Positions 43,124 through 52,720 of a stretch of 64,000 bases of DNA are shown piece after piece. Source of the DNA: Halosimplex amylolyticum (GTDB lineage: Archaea; Halobacteriota; Halobacteria; Halobacteriales; Haloarculaceae); contig NZ_JBLKNW010000002.1 of NCBI RefSeq assembly GCF_051414035.1, positions 434,001 to 498,000 of the forward strand. Reading direction: 5' to 3'. Under the pieces are notes generated by a model, which had not been told where the DNA came from, made no database searches, and worked only from the letters and a program-made list of their open reading frames with translations. Position 1 is the stretch's first letter. Every line of letters starts with the position of its first letter. The translations under genes were made by a program, and so were the position numbers.

Positions 43124-45073
43124 ATGCCAGAGAAACAGAGCCGACGGCGCTTCCTCACCGCCGCGGGAGTGGGCGCGGCGACAGTGCTCGCGGGCTGTTC
43201 GGGCAACGACACCTCGACGCCGGCCGACGGCGGCGACGGCAGCGACGGCAGCGACGGGAGCGACGGGAGCGACGGCGGCGACGGAGACGGCAGTGGAGAC
43301 GGAGGAGACGGTTCGAGCGACGGCACGGGAAGCGACGGGAGCGCCGGTGGAACGCTCCAGATGATGGCGACCGGGTCGATCCAGACGCTCGACCCGATCA
43401 ACGCGAAGGGTTCGGGCGCGGGGTACAACCAGTACAACAAGTCGCTGATGGAGTTCCCGAACGGGCAGTACCCGCCGGAACCGGCCATCGCGGAGGGCTA
43501 CGAGCTCTCCGACGACGGCCTGACCTACACGTTCACGCTCCGCGAGGGCGTGAAGTTCCACGACGGGACGGAGCTCACGGCCGACGACGTGGTGTACACG
43601 TACCGGCGGCTCGCCGAGTCCGAGAACTCCCGCAACCGGGACGACATCATCGGCGAGACGATGACCATCGACCACGAGAAGGACGCGAGTCTGAGCGAAC
43701 CGACGGACGAGGAGACGCTCAGCGATGTCGTCCCGGACTCGCTGGCGGTCGAGGCCGTCGACGACTACACGTTCGAGATGACCCTCGCCTCGCCGTTCCA
43801 GTACACGCTCTTCCAGATCGCGGGCGGCACGTTCGCGATCCTCCCGGAGGGCGCGGTCGGCGACATCGAGGGCTACGACGGCGAGTACAGCTACAACGAG
43901 TTCTTCAGCACGGAGGGCGACGGGCCCACCTTCGCCGGCGTCGGCCCCTTCGAAGTCGACTCCTGGACGAAGGGCAGCGACATCAAACTCACCGCCTTCG
44001 ACGACTACTACGGCGAGGGTCCCGAACTCGACGGGGTCACCTTCACGGTCGTCGGCGACGGTAACACGCGGCTCAGCCGCTTCCGCAACGGCAACGCCGA
44101 CATCCTCGAAGGGATGCCGACCTCCTCGTTCAACCCGGACAACGTCTCCATCGAGGAGCGGCAGGGCAACCGCGAGATCGGTACCTACGAGTTCCAGAAC
44201 GGCGGGACCGTCAACTACGGCGAGATCCCGGCGCTGACGACGGAGTACATCGTCTTCAACACGCTCGAAGTGCCGCTGGCGGTGCGGCGGGCGTTCGCGT
44301 ACGCGATGAACCAGCACGAGATCGCCGAGAGCGTCGCCAAGGGCACGGGCAAGCCCGCCTACCACATCACGCCGCCGGCGCCGTACCCGACCTTCGAGGA
44401 CGGCCAGTCCGGCGAGGAGTCCTACGACGCCCACGCCGAGAGCGGCGCCAACGCCAACACGGAGTTCGCGGCCGACGGCTACCCGTACGGCTACGGCGAG
44501 CGGATGCTCGACGAGGCCCGTTCGGTCATGGAGGAGGCCGGCTACGGCGAGAACAACCGCTTCGAGGTGACCGCGACGACGATCTCCGGGAGCGACCTCT
44601 ACCGGCAGGTGTTCTCGCGTCTCCAGCCGAAGCTGCAGTCGGCGTACATCGACATGGAGATCACCGAGGCGGAGTTCGGGACGATCATCAGCCAGGCCAT
44701 CTCCGGCGACATGCAGGTGTTCGGGCTCGGCGACGGGATGGAGTACCCCGGGCCGCAGAACTTCCTCCGGTTCCTCTGGGGCGACAGCCCGAGCACGCAG
44801 TTCACCCGCTGGGGTGCCGAGGGCGGCTACTTCACCGAGGAGTACCGCCAGACGGCCATCGACGCGTGGGAAGAGAACTACGCCGCGGAGGGGACGACCG
44901 AGGAGGACCACGCCGAAGCGTTCCAGACCGTCGAGGAGATGAACTGGGCCTCGGTGCAGGAACTCCCCTTCCTCCATCCCACCAGCCAGCGCTTCTGGCA
45001 CGACGAGGTCGACGTCGAGATGTACGGCGTGATGGAGAACCAGACGTTCGACGACGTCACGCTCGACCGGTAG
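43124..45073 (+). CDS. ABC transporter substrate-binding lipoprotein (dipeptide/oligopeptide family 5)
   Basis: This is a 649-residue extracellular receptor. A Tat motif (SRRRFLTAAGV) and lipobox (VLAGC) are followed by a GSDGSDG-type low-complexity linker (residues ~30-75). The rest matches SBP family 5: the LDPINAKGSGAGYNQYNKSLM stretch, LSDDGLTYTFTLREGVKFHDG, ELTADDVVYTYRRLA, and VRRAFAYAMNQHEIAESVAKG. Substrates may be peptides, nickel or glycosides. It leads the operon that continues with two permeases, two ATPases and an IMPase-family enzyme. Confidence 0.94.
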   Translation: MPEKQSRRRFLTAAGVGAATVLAGCSGNDTSTPADGGDGSDGSDGSDGSDGGDGDGSGDGGDGSSDGTGSDGSAGGTLQMMATGSIQTLDPINAKGSGAGYNQYNKSLMEFPNGQYPPEPAIAEGYELSDDGLTYTFTLREGVKFHDGTELTADDVVYTYRRLAESENSRNRDDIIGETMTIDHEKDASLSEPTDEETLSDVVPDSLAVEAVDDYTFEMTLASPFQYTLFQIAGGTFAILPEGAVGDIEGYDGEYSYNEFFSTEGDGPTFAGVGPFEVDSWTKGSDIKLTAFDDYYGEGPELDGVTFTVVGDGNTRLSRFRNGNADILEGMPTSSFNPDNVSIEERQGNREIGTYEFQNGGTVNYGEIPALTTEYIVFNTLEVPLAVRRAFAYAMNQHEIAESVAKGTGKPAYHITPPAPYPTFEDGQSGEESYDAHAESGANANTEFAADGYPYGYGERMLDEARSVMEEAGYGENNRFEVTATTISGSDLYRQVFSRLQPKLQSAYIDMEITEAEFGTIISQAISGDMQVFGLGDGMEYPGPQNFLRFLWGDSPSTQFTRWGAEGGYFTEEYRQTAIDAWEENYAAEGTTEEDHAEAFQTVEEMNWASVQELPFLHPTSQRFWHDEVDVEMYGVMENQTFDDVTLDR

Positions 45074-45236
45074 CGATGCGGTCTCTGGCGCCCTCGGCCG
45101 TGCCGGTGACGGCTGGTCGGCCGAGGACGCCGCCTCATCTGATCACGATGTACGCGAACGACTGCGCGTGGGCTCGTTGCGGGTGCAGGCGCCACGGCGA
45201 GCGGCAGCGACCGCCGGCGGACGGAGGGGTCCGTCC

Positions 45237-46256
45237 GTGAGCCGGCTGAAGTACCTCGGGAAGCGGCTCCTGCTGTCGATCCCGGTGGTCTGGCTCGGCA
45301 CGTCGATGACGTGGTTCGTCATCTTCATGGGTCCCATCGACCCGGCCGCGCGGCTGCTCAGCGAGGGCCAGACGCGCAACACCGACGCCTACACCGCCGC
45401 CCAGGAGCGCCTCGGCCTCAACCAGCCGCCGCTGGAACACTACGCCGACTACCTGATCGACCTCTACACGTTCGACCTGGGCCAGACGTTCCTGCTCTAC
45501 CAGGGCTCCAGCGTCAACGCGCTCATCCTCGACTTCCTGCCCCGGACGCTGTGGCTCGGCTTCTGGTCGGTGCTCATCGCGGTGCTGATCGGCGTGCCGC
45601 TGGGCTTTTTCGCCGGCCTGCGTTCGAACACGGTCTCCGATTACTTCGCCTCGTTCGGCGGGATCGTCTGGCGCGCCATGCCGAACTTCTGGCTCGCGAT
45701 CATGCTGCTGGCGCTGCTGGGGAGCGCGCAGGCCATCTTCGGCATCGGCTGGGAGGAACTGCTCGTCCCGATCGACGCCATCTCCGGCAGCCCCGACATG
45801 TCCCGCATCGGCACCGTCGACGGCTTCCTCGCGGCGACGAAGAAGGTCCTGCCCGCCGCGCTCGTGCTGGGGTCGGCCTCGATGGGCAACGAGATGCGGA
45901 TCGGGCGGACCGCGGTGCTGGAAGTGCGCAACGAGGACTTCGTCGACATGGCGAAGGCCAAGGGCGTCTCCGACCGGGCGCTCGTCTGGAAGCACATCTT
46001 CCGGAACGCGCTCGTGCCGCTGGTGCCGATCATCACGAGCGAGGCGTTCCTGCTCATTGGCGGGTCCGTGCTCGTCGAGACGGTCTTCGGCATCCACGGC
46101 ATCGGCTGGCTGTTCTTCCAGGCGGCCATCCAGGGCGACCTGCCGCTGGTGGGCACACTGATGTACATCTTCATCCTCATGATCGTCGGTATCAACCTGC
46201 TGCAAGACCTGCTGTACACGGTGATCGACCCGCGCGTCGGGCTGGAGGGCGCCTGA
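45237..46256 (+). CDS. Peptide-type ABC transporter permease (DppB-like)
   Basis: This is a 339-residue permease with about six transmembrane helices. DppB signatures are the N-terminal YLGKRLLLSIPVVWLGTSMTWF, ERLGLNQPPLEHYADYLIDL, the EAA loop EDFVDMAKAKGVSDRALVWKH and the C-terminal GIHGIGWLFFQAAIQGDLPLVG. GTG 45237 (VSRLKYLG) matches the family start; GTG 45168 would add 23 non-conserved residues. It is separated from the binding-protein gene by 163 bases and followed by the second permease after one base. Confidence 0.94.
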   Translation: MSRLKYLGKRLLLSIPVVWLGTSMTWFVIFMGPIDPAARLLSEGQTRNTDAYTAAQERLGLNQPPLEHYADYLIDLYTFDLGQTFLLYQGSSVNALILDFLPRTLWLGFWSVLIAVLIGVPLGFFAGLRSNTVSDYFASFGGIVWRAMPNFWLAIMLLALLGSAQAIFGIGWEELLVPIDAISGSPDMSRIGTVDGFLAATKKVLPAALVLGSASMGNEMRIGRTAVLEVRNEDFVDMAKAKGVSDRALVWKHIFRNALVPLVPIITSEAFLLIGGSVLVETVFGIHGIGWLFFQAAIQGDLPLVGTLMYIFILMIVGINLLQDLLYTVIDPRVGLEGA

Positions 46257-46257
46257 G

Positions 46258-47727
46258 ATGGCGGGCGCACACGACGCCGACGCGACCGCCGCGCGCGAAT
46301 CGACGGTCCTCCCGACCGGTTCGCCGCTGCTCGTCTGGCTGGCCGCGGGCGCCGTCCTGCTCGCGCTCGAAGCCGGCGCGCTCGCCGCCTTCGTCGTCGG
46401 AATCCTCGCGGACTTCCTGGCCACGGCGGTGGAACTCGCCGGCGTCGCCTCCGCGGCGGCACCGGTCGTCGACGCGCTGGAGGGCGCCCGCTCGGTCGCC
46501 GAGTCGGTCCCGACGCTGCTCTCACGGGAGACCATCCCCAACGAGGGCTACTGGAACGGCCAGCGCTACGTGGGGACGTTCCTCGGCCTGGAACCCGCCT
46601 TCGCGTGGACCATCCGCGTGATCCTCGTCTACGTCTACGCGTTCGCGTGGGCGGGGTGGGCGGTGCTCGGCTACCGCCTCTACCGCCGGGAGATCCGCGA
46701 CATCGCGTGGACGCCGCGCGACGACATGGTCGACCGTTTCCGCTCGCACACGTGGGGCCTGTTCGGACTCGCCGTCGTCTTCATGTTCGTCGTGATGGCG
46801 GTGTTCGCGCCCGCGCTCGGGCCGACGACCGTCGACAAGAACATGCGAAACTCCTACTCCCACGAGATAACCTACTGGAACGCCGAGACCGGCAGCGTCG
46901 AGACGGCGCTGGTCGGCGACGCGAACCTCGACTCCCAGTCGACCGGGACCCAGTCGCGCGTCCTGCCGTTCAGCTACGACGACTACGACCGCTATCACCC
47001 GTTCGGGACGCTCCCGACCGGCCGCGACCTGTTCACCTTCATCGCCGCGGGATCGCGCATCTCGCTGGTGATCGGCGTGCTCTCGGTCGGCCTGAGCGTC
47101 CTGCTCGCCGGGTCGCTCGCGCTGACCGCGGCCTACTACAAGGGTCGGGTGGACCTCGGATTGGTGCTCGTCTCCGACGCGGTGATGGCGATGCCGCAGT
47201 TGCTGCTGCTCATCATGCTCACGACGGTGCTGGCGGACACCTGGGTCGGCGGGATCTACAGCGGCGCGTTCGTCCTGGCGCTCATCCTCGCGGGCACCGG
47301 CTGGACCTACATGTGGCGGTCGGTGCGCGGACCCGCCCTGCAGGTGTCCGAACGCCAGTGGGTCGACGCCGCGCGGAGCTTCGGCCAGAAACCCCGCGTC
47401 ATCATGCGCAGGCACATGCTGCCGTACATCACCGGCTACCTGCTCATCTACGGGTCGATGACGCTCGGTGGCGCGATCATCGCCATCGCCGGTCTCTCGT
47501 TCCTCGGGCTCGGCGTCTCGCCGCCGACCCCCGAGTGGGGGCGGGCGATCAACCTCGGGCAGGACTACGTGACGACGGGCTCGTGGCACATCTCGCTCAT
47601 CCCCGGACTGCTGATCACCGTCGTCGTCACCGGGTTCAACGCGCTGGGCGACGGCATCCGCGACGCCATCGACCCGCAGTCGGACGCCGAGGGCGGCGAC
47701 GCGGCCGGGCGAGGTGGTGGCGCGTGA
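46258..47727 (+). CDS. Peptide-type ABC transporter permease (DppC-like)
   Basis: This 489-residue protein is much longer than the ~300 residues usual for DppC, because about 190 N-terminal residues add three or so hydrophobic segments. The C-terminal permease domain is typical: YHPFGTLPTGRDLFTFIAAGSRISL, the EAA loop RQWVDAARSFGQKPRVIMRRHMLP and GLSFLGLGVSPPTPEWGRAIN. It overlaps the next gene by four bases (GTGA). Confidence 0.93.
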   Translation: MAGAHDADATAARESTVLPTGSPLLVWLAAGAVLLALEAGALAAFVVGILADFLATAVELAGVASAAAPVVDALEGARSVAESVPTLLSRETIPNEGYWNGQRYVGTFLGLEPAFAWTIRVILVYVYAFAWAGWAVLGYRLYRREIRDIAWTPRDDMVDRFRSHTWGLFGLAVVFMFVVMAVFAPALGPTTVDKNMRNSYSHEITYWNAETGSVETALVGDANLDSQSTGTQSRVLPFSYDDYDRYHPFGTLPTGRDLFTFIAAGSRISLVIGVLSVGLSVLLAGSLALTAAYYKGRVDLGLVLVSDAVMAMPQLLLLIMLTTVLADTWVGGIYSGAFVLALILAGTGWTYMWRSVRGPALQVSERQWVDAARSFGQKPRVIMRRHMLPYITGYLLIYGSMTLGGAIIAIAGLSFLGLGVSPPTPEWGRAINLGQDYVTTGSWHISLIPGLLITVVVTGFNALGDGIRDAIDPQSDAEGGDAAGRGGGA

Positions 47728-48911
47728 GCGACGCCGAGCCCCTGCTGGCCGTCGAGGACCTCCGCACCGTCTTCCACACCGAGCGCGAGGAGATCCACGC
47801 CGTCGACGGCGTCTCCTTCGAGATCGACGCGGGCGAGACGGTCGGTCTCGTCGGCGAGTCCGGGTCGGGCAAGTCCGTCACCGCCCGGTCGATCCTCGGG
47901 CTGATCGACAGCCCCGGGGCCATCGAGGAGGGGTCGATCCGCTTCCGCGGCGAGGACCTCACCGACGACAACTGGGAGGACCACCGCGGCGACGTCGCCA
48001 TCGTCTTCCAGGACCCGGGGAGCGCCCTCAATCCCGTCTACACCGTCGGCAACCAGGTCCGCGAGGCGCTGAAGATCCACCAGAACCTGCGCGGGAGCGC
48101 GGCCCGCGAGCGCGCGATCGAACTGCTGGAGGACGTGGGCATCCCAGACGCCGCCAGCCGGGTGGACGAGTACCCCCACCAGCTCTCCGGCGGGATGCAA
48201 CAGCGCGCCGTCATCGCGATGGCGCTCGCCTGCGACCCGGATCTCCTGGTCTGCGACGAGCCGACGACGGCACTCGACGTGACCATCCAGGCGCAGATCC
48301 TCGACCTGCTCGCCGACCTCCAGCGCGAGGAGGAGCTCGCTATCCTGCTCATCACCCACGACATGGGCGTCATCGAGGACGCCAGCGACCGCGTGAACGT
48401 CATCTACGCCGGCGAGGTGGTCGAGCGCGCGCCGACGGAGGCGCTGTTCGACGACCCCCAGCACCCCTACACGGAGGCCCTCCTGCGGTCGATCCCCGGG
48501 CGGACGCCGCCCGACGAGCAGTTGCCGACCATCGAGGGCGAAGTACCGACGCCGACCGGCCCGGCGAGCGACTGCCGGTTCGCGCCCCGCTGTCCGGCCG
48601 CATTCGGCGCCTGCTGGGAGGTCCACCCCGAACACGAGGACGTGGGCGAGGCCGGCGTCGACCGGACCGCGGCCTGTCTGCTCCACGACGACCGCTACCC
48701 TGACGAGACGGATCTCGACGGCGACCCGGTCCGGCGGGACCGTCCGGACGACGACGGCGTCGGCCCTGACGGGCGAACCAACGCGAACACCCGTCAGGGG
48801 TCCACCGGCCAAAGCGGTACGCGGATCGGCGACTCGTCGGGGAGCGCCGGGGTCGGAGGCGGTGTCGGTGGGGACGTCGACGACGCGGGCGGCGGAGGTG
48901 GTGAGGTATGA
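47724..48911 (+). CDS. Peptide-type ABC transporter ATP-binding protein (DppD-like)
   Basis: This is a 395-residue ATPase. The P-loop is GLVGESGSGKSVTARS, the Q-loop IVFQDPGSALNPVYT, the signature LSGGMQQRAVIAMAL, Walker B LLVCDEPTTALDV, and the switch His lies in LITHDMGVI. The C-terminal oligo/dipeptide domain has DCRFAPRCPAAFGACWEVHP with the usual Cys residues. A poorly conserved Gly/Asp-rich tail of about 70 residues follows. It starts with GTG 47724, overlapping the permease stop, and its end overlaps the next ATPase by four bases. Confidence 0.95.
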   Translation: MSDAEPLLAVEDLRTVFHTEREEIHAVDGVSFEIDAGETVGLVGESGSGKSVTARSILGLIDSPGAIEEGSIRFRGEDLTDDNWEDHRGDVAIVFQDPGSALNPVYTVGNQVREALKIHQNLRGSAARERAIELLEDVGIPDAASRVDEYPHQLSGGMQQRAVIAMALACDPDLLVCDEPTTALDVTIQAQILDLLADLQREEELAILLITHDMGVIEDASDRVNVIYAGEVVERAPTEALFDDPQHPYTEALLRSIPGRTPPDEQLPTIEGEVPTPTGPASDCRFAPRCPAAFGACWEVHPEHEDVGEAGVDRTAACLLHDDRYPDETDLDGDPVRRDRPDDDGVGPDGRTNANTRQGSTGQSGTRIGDSSGSAGVGGGVGGDVDDAGGGGGEV

Positions 48912-50503
48912 CCGACCCCGCGACCGGCGCGGCGACCGGCCACCGGACGAGCGACCCCGACAGCCGCGGCGAACCCCTGCTGTCGGTTCGGGACCTGCGG
49001 ACCTACTACGACGAGCGCTCGATCTTCTCGCGGTCGCCGCCGGTCAAGGCCGTCGACGGGGTCTCCTTCGACGTGTTCGAGGGCGAGACCATCGGCCTGG
49101 TCGGCGAGTCCGGCTGCGGCAAGACGACGCTCGGGCGGACGCTCCTCGGGCTGGAGGAGCCGACGAGCGGCACCATCACCGCCGAGGGTCGAGACTTGAC
49201 CGACCTCGACGGCAGCGAGGCCCGCGAGTGGCAACAGCGCGTCGGCATGGTGTTCCAGGACCCCCAGGAGAGCCTCAACGACCGCCAGACGGTCGGCCAG
49301 ATCGTCCGCGAACCGCTCGAAGCGCACGACTGGCCGACGCTGACCGTCGCGGTCACGGGCGTCGACGAGGCGACCGTCTCGGGGAACGGGCCGGTAGATG
49401 ACCGGACGGCCGGCGACTCGGTGGCGTCCCCCGAGAGCGTCGACATCACGGTCGCGCTCGGTGGAAGCGGCCCGGACCTGACCGTCCGCGAACGGCTCCC
49501 GCTCGACCCGTCGGACGTGACCGTCTCGGTCGACCGGGGCGGTCGGCCGACCGTCTCGGTGACCGTCGAGAAGTCGGTCGCCGAGTTGCGCCGCGACCGC
49601 GCCGAGGACCTGATCACGCGGGTCGGCCTGAACGAGGAACACGTCAGGCGCTACCCCCACCAGTTCTCCGGGGGCCAGCGCCAGCGCGTCGGCATCGCCC
49701 GGGCGCTCGCGCTCGAACCGGACTTCCTCGTCCTCGACGAGCCCGTGAGCGCGCTGGACGTGAGCGTCCAGGCGCGGATCATCAACCTCCTCGAACAGTT
49801 GCAGGCCGAGTTCGGCCTCACCTACCTGTTCATCGCCCACGATCTGTCCGTCGTCCGGCACATCGCCGACCGCGTCGCCGTGATGTATCTCGGCAACGTT
49901 GTCGAGATCGGGCCGACCGAGTCCGTGTTCCGCGACCCCTCGCATCCGTACACGCTGTCGCTGCTGTCGGCGATCCCCGGGAGCGGGTCGCCGTGGGACG
50001 GCGAGCGGGTGACCCTGCGCGGGACGCCGCCGAGCCCGCGCGACCCGCCCGAGGGCTGTTCGTTCGCCACGCGCTGCCCAGCGAAGATCCGCTCCGACGA
50101 GTTCGACCTGCCGGAGGCGACCTGGCGGGCGCTCGACGAGCTCCGGGTGGTGTTCCGGACGCGCGCTCGCGGCGACGACTCGGCGCTCGACCGCACGAAG
50201 GCCGCGCTCGGACTCCCGGTGGACGCCGACGCCGTCGACGAAGCGGTCGACGAACTGCTCGGCGAGCACTCGCTCCCCCCGGGTGCGCAAACGGCCGTCG
50301 ACGAGGCGGTCGCCCTCGCGACGGCCGGCGACGACCGCGAGGCGGCCGACAGGCTCCGCGCGGCGTTCGGCTCGCGCTGCGACCGCGAGGCGCCCGACGC
50401 CGTCGCGGTCGGCGACGTCGAGAGCCGCTGTTTCCGCGGCGAGAGCGACTATCGCGGTGTCCGCGAGACCATCGCCGCCCGCGAGCGCGGGGGCGAGCGA
50501 TGA
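48908..50503 (+). CDS. Peptide-type ABC transporter ATP-binding protein (DppF-like) with two insertions
   Basis: This is a 531-residue ATPase, against about 330 for usual DppF. P-loop GESGCGKTTLGR (residues ~67-78), Q-loop VFQDPQESLN (~116-124), signature FSGGQRQRVGIARAL (~253) and Walker B FLVLDEPVSALDV are intact. Between Q-loop and signature lies an insert of about 85 residues (~140-226) rich in Val/Asp/Gly. A second acidic insert of about 90 residues splits the C-terminal Cys domain between FATRCPAKI and SRCDREAPDA. The operon position and the overlaps (ATGA with both neighbours) indicate a functional partner of the DppD-like ATPase. Confidence 0.93.
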   Translation: MTDPATGAATGHRTSDPDSRGEPLLSVRDLRTYYDERSIFSRSPPVKAVDGVSFDVFEGETIGLVGESGCGKTTLGRTLLGLEEPTSGTITAEGRDLTDLDGSEAREWQQRVGMVFQDPQESLNDRQTVGQIVREPLEAHDWPTLTVAVTGVDEATVSGNGPVDDRTAGDSVASPESVDITVALGGSGPDLTVRERLPLDPSDVTVSVDRGGRPTVSVTVEKSVAELRRDRAEDLITRVGLNEEHVRRYPHQFSGGQRQRVGIARALALEPDFLVLDEPVSALDVSVQARIINLLEQLQAEFGLTYLFIAHDLSVVRHIADRVAVMYLGNVVEIGPTESVFRDPSHPYTLSLLSAIPGSGSPWDGERVTLRGTPPSPRDPPEGCSFATRCPAKIRSDEFDLPEATWRALDELRVVFRTRARGDDSALDRTKAALGLPVDADAVDEAVDELLGEHSLPPGAQTAVDEAVALATAGDDREAADRLRAAFGSRCDREAPDAVAVGDVESRCFRGESDYRGVRETIAARERGGER

Positions 50504-51288
50504 CGGACCCGCGGGAACGGGCGGCCGTCGCCGAGCGCGCGGCCCGCGCCGGCGGGTCGGTCGCCGAGTCGCTGTTCCGCAGCGACGTCGCCGTCGAGAC
50601 GAAGGAAAACGAGACGGACTACGTGACCCGCGCGGACAGAGAGGCCCAGGAGGAGACGCTCGCGACGATCCGCGAGCACTACCCCGACGAGCCGGTCGTC
50701 GCCGAGGAGGACGACGCGGCGAAGGCGGTGCCCGACGCGGGCCCCGCGTGGATCGTCGACCCGATCGACGGGAGCCACAACTTCGTCCGCGGCGGGCGGA
50801 CGTGGGCGACGAGCGTCTGCGCCGTCGACGGCGGCGAACCGGTGGCCGCGGCGACCGCCTGCCCGATGCTCGGCGACACCGTCGTCGCGGCCGACGGGCG
50901 GGTCGAGCGCAACGGCGAACCCGTCACCGTCAGCGACCGGACCGACCCCCAGCGGTGCATGGTCGCCCCGACCGTCTGGTGGCCGTTTGACCGCCGCGAC
51001 GAGTTCGCCGCCGCCGCCCGGGCCGCAGTCACCCGGTTCGGCGACTTCCGGCGCCCGGGCTCGGTCCAGACCGCGCTCGCGCGACTCGCCGCCGGCGAAC
51101 TCGACGGCGTGTTCACGAACGTCGACGCCCACCCCTGGGACACGGTGGGCGGCGTCCACCTCGTCCGACGGGCCGGCGGGCGCGTGACCGACCTCGACGG
51201 CGACCGCTGGCGTCACGACTCCGTCGGCCTCGTCGCCTCCAACGGCGGGGTCCACGACGCCGTCCTCGCCGCCGCCAACGAGATCTGA
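50500..51288 (+). CDS. Inositol monophosphatase-family phosphatase
   Basis: This 262-residue, Mg-dependent, lithium-sensitive-type phosphatase has the metal-binding motifs VVAEEDDA, IVDPIDGSHNFVRG and NVDAHPWDTVGGVHLVRRAGG. Archaeal members may act on inositol-1-phosphate and/or fructose-1,6-bisphosphate. Its ATG overlaps the stop of the ABC ATPase gene by four bases, so it is cotranscribed with the transporter. That suggests a phosphorylated or polyol-linked substrate, but this is an inference from position only. Confidence 0.93.
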   Translation: MTDPRERAAVAERAARAGGSVAESLFRSDVAVETKENETDYVTRADREAQEETLATIREHYPDEPVVAEEDDAAKAVPDAGPAWIVDPIDGSHNFVRGGRTWATSVCAVDGGEPVAAATACPMLGDTVVAADGRVERNGEPVTVSDRTDPQRCMVAPTVWWPFDRRDEFAAAARAAVTRFGDFRRPGSVQTALARLAAGELDGVFTNVDAHPWDTVGGVHLVRRAGGRVTDLDGDRWRHDSVGLVASNGGVHDAVLAAANEI

Positions 51289-51401
51289 CCGGCCCGGTCG
51301 GGCGCCCAATCCGACGGCCGGCGACCGCCCGAAGGCGACCCGCTACCGGTGGGCAACAACCCCGACAGAACCCATACGACGCGTCGGACCCTGGAATCGG
51401 T

Positions 51402-51638
51402 ATGGCCGAGTACTCCGACGAACAGGTCGGCAAGCGCGTCGTCTCCCAGGAGGGCGAGGAGATCGGCGAAGTGACCGCCATCGACGACGGCTCGCTGGTC
51501 GTCCGCGTCACGGTCGGGAACAACAACGACGTCGTCGACCACATGGGCTGGGACACAGGGACGAACCAGGAGGAACACACGCTGAACGACCGGTACGTCT
51601 CGAACATTCGGGAGAACGCGGTCCGCCTGCGGGTGTAG
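51402..51638 (+). CDS. PRC-barrel-like small protein
   Basis: This 78-residue protein starts MAEYSDEQVGKRVVSQEGEEIG and continues EVTAIDDGSLVVRVTV, the beta-strand pattern of a PRC-barrel domain. It ends in LNDRYVSNIRENAVRLRV. PRC-barrel proteins serve as small adaptors in RNA processing or photosynthetic reaction centres; the haloarchaeal role is not known. A TATA-like cccatacgac lies 22-31 bases before the start. Confidence 0.82.
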   Translation: MAEYSDEQVGKRVVSQEGEEIGEVTAIDDGSLVVRVTVGNNNDVVDHMGWDTGTNQEEHTLNDRYVSNIRENAVRLRV

Positions 51639-52720
51639 GCGACCGACGGCGGCACCGCTCCCTGCGGTCGCACCTTACTTCGCTCTCCACTTCGTCAGAA
51701 CACACTCCTGATCCGCCGATAGCGTCCCGAAGCGATCCACGTCGTGGCTGCTGCACGTACGGAGCGCCGCTCGCTCGACACGGCGGGAAGGCCGAATGGG
51801 CGTCAGGGTTTCGCCACTGATGGTCACGACCCGCTCTGAAGCGTGCGAGCCTTCCCGGGCACCTTCGAGAACCTCGAACGGAATCCGACGAGATGCCGCT
51901 GGGGAACCGGGACCGCGACGACTGACGAAGTTCGATTTGCTGCTTCGTCCGGAATAGCATAAAATTCCAGTAATAGATAGGGTACTGGTATAATTGCCGA
52001 TGGCGTTCACGAGTCACGCGTCGACATCTGGCTCAGTGGCGTTCCGATCCCGTTTGACGTTGCGGCGCTTCGTCCACGAGAAACGCAGCGTCTCCGACGA
52101 CGCGCCGCTCTTGCGCCCACCGAAGTCCGGGCCCGAGATCGCCGTCGTTCGGCATCGATTGGCCCGGATCTGTGGCGGCCGGTTCGACCTGAAATCGGCG
52201 CAGGCGTACGGGCAGAACTGCTTGTCGTCGACCGGATCACCGTTCGCAATCCACGATATCCTGCCCGGTTCGGTCGCAACGTCCGGTGAGGCGGTGGGTT
52301 GCGAGGGCGAGGTACTGCAGCTGTCCGTCCGTATCTCCTTCCTCGCGAACGAACACGCGGCGAACTGACCGCATCGAACGGAATCTCACGTTCGTTTTCC
52401 GCGGAATCGTCCACCGACCTGTATCTATGGGGCACTCCCGGTAGATGCCTTCCAGTCGATACGCATTGCCCGTCGTCGATCCGCCCTCGAACGCGGAGTC
52501 GGACGACGCGGAGTCGGACGGCGCGGAGAAAGGGATGCAGGCGATAATATACTATATATGGTAGCTAGGAGAAAAAGTAGGCAATCATATATTTCTAGAC
52601 CGGCACCGTGAACACGGGAGAGTGGCGGTTCCGTTTGCTCAGTTTCGCCCGGGTTCGGCCTCACCGAACTCGTCGCGCTGGCAAAGAGCTTATATATTGT
52701 GTGTGAGTCCGGGCGTTCGT
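51639..52720. pseudogene. Long spacer with a degenerate open frame
   Basis: No intact gene fills these 1,082 bases. On the plus strand a frame from about 51984 reads coherently (VDIWLSGVPIPFDVAALRPR ... ELLVVDRITVRNPRYPARFG) but has no start codon after its upstream TAG. It meets TGA near 52286, then stays open to 52547. A small ORF at 52445-52564 (MPSSRYALPVVDPPSN..., 39 residues) lies in another frame. The composition is less GC-rich than usual, and AT-rich patches occur at 51950-51995 and 52545-52595. This looks like one decayed gene of unknown family. A genuine but divergent gene with sequencing errors is also possible. Confidence 0.4.
52689..52698 (+). promoter_or_regulatory. TATA box of ridA
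   Basis: The sequence cttatatatt lies 23-32 bases before ATG 52721, an excellent haloarchaeal TATA element for a leaderless mRNA. Confidence 0.7.

Noticed and set aside
43229..43342. Repeated ggcagcgacgg units in the binding-protein gene as a separate repeat element
   Set aside because: They encode the Gly/Ser/Asp linker of a lipoprotein, as also seen in PstS, and are in frame with it.
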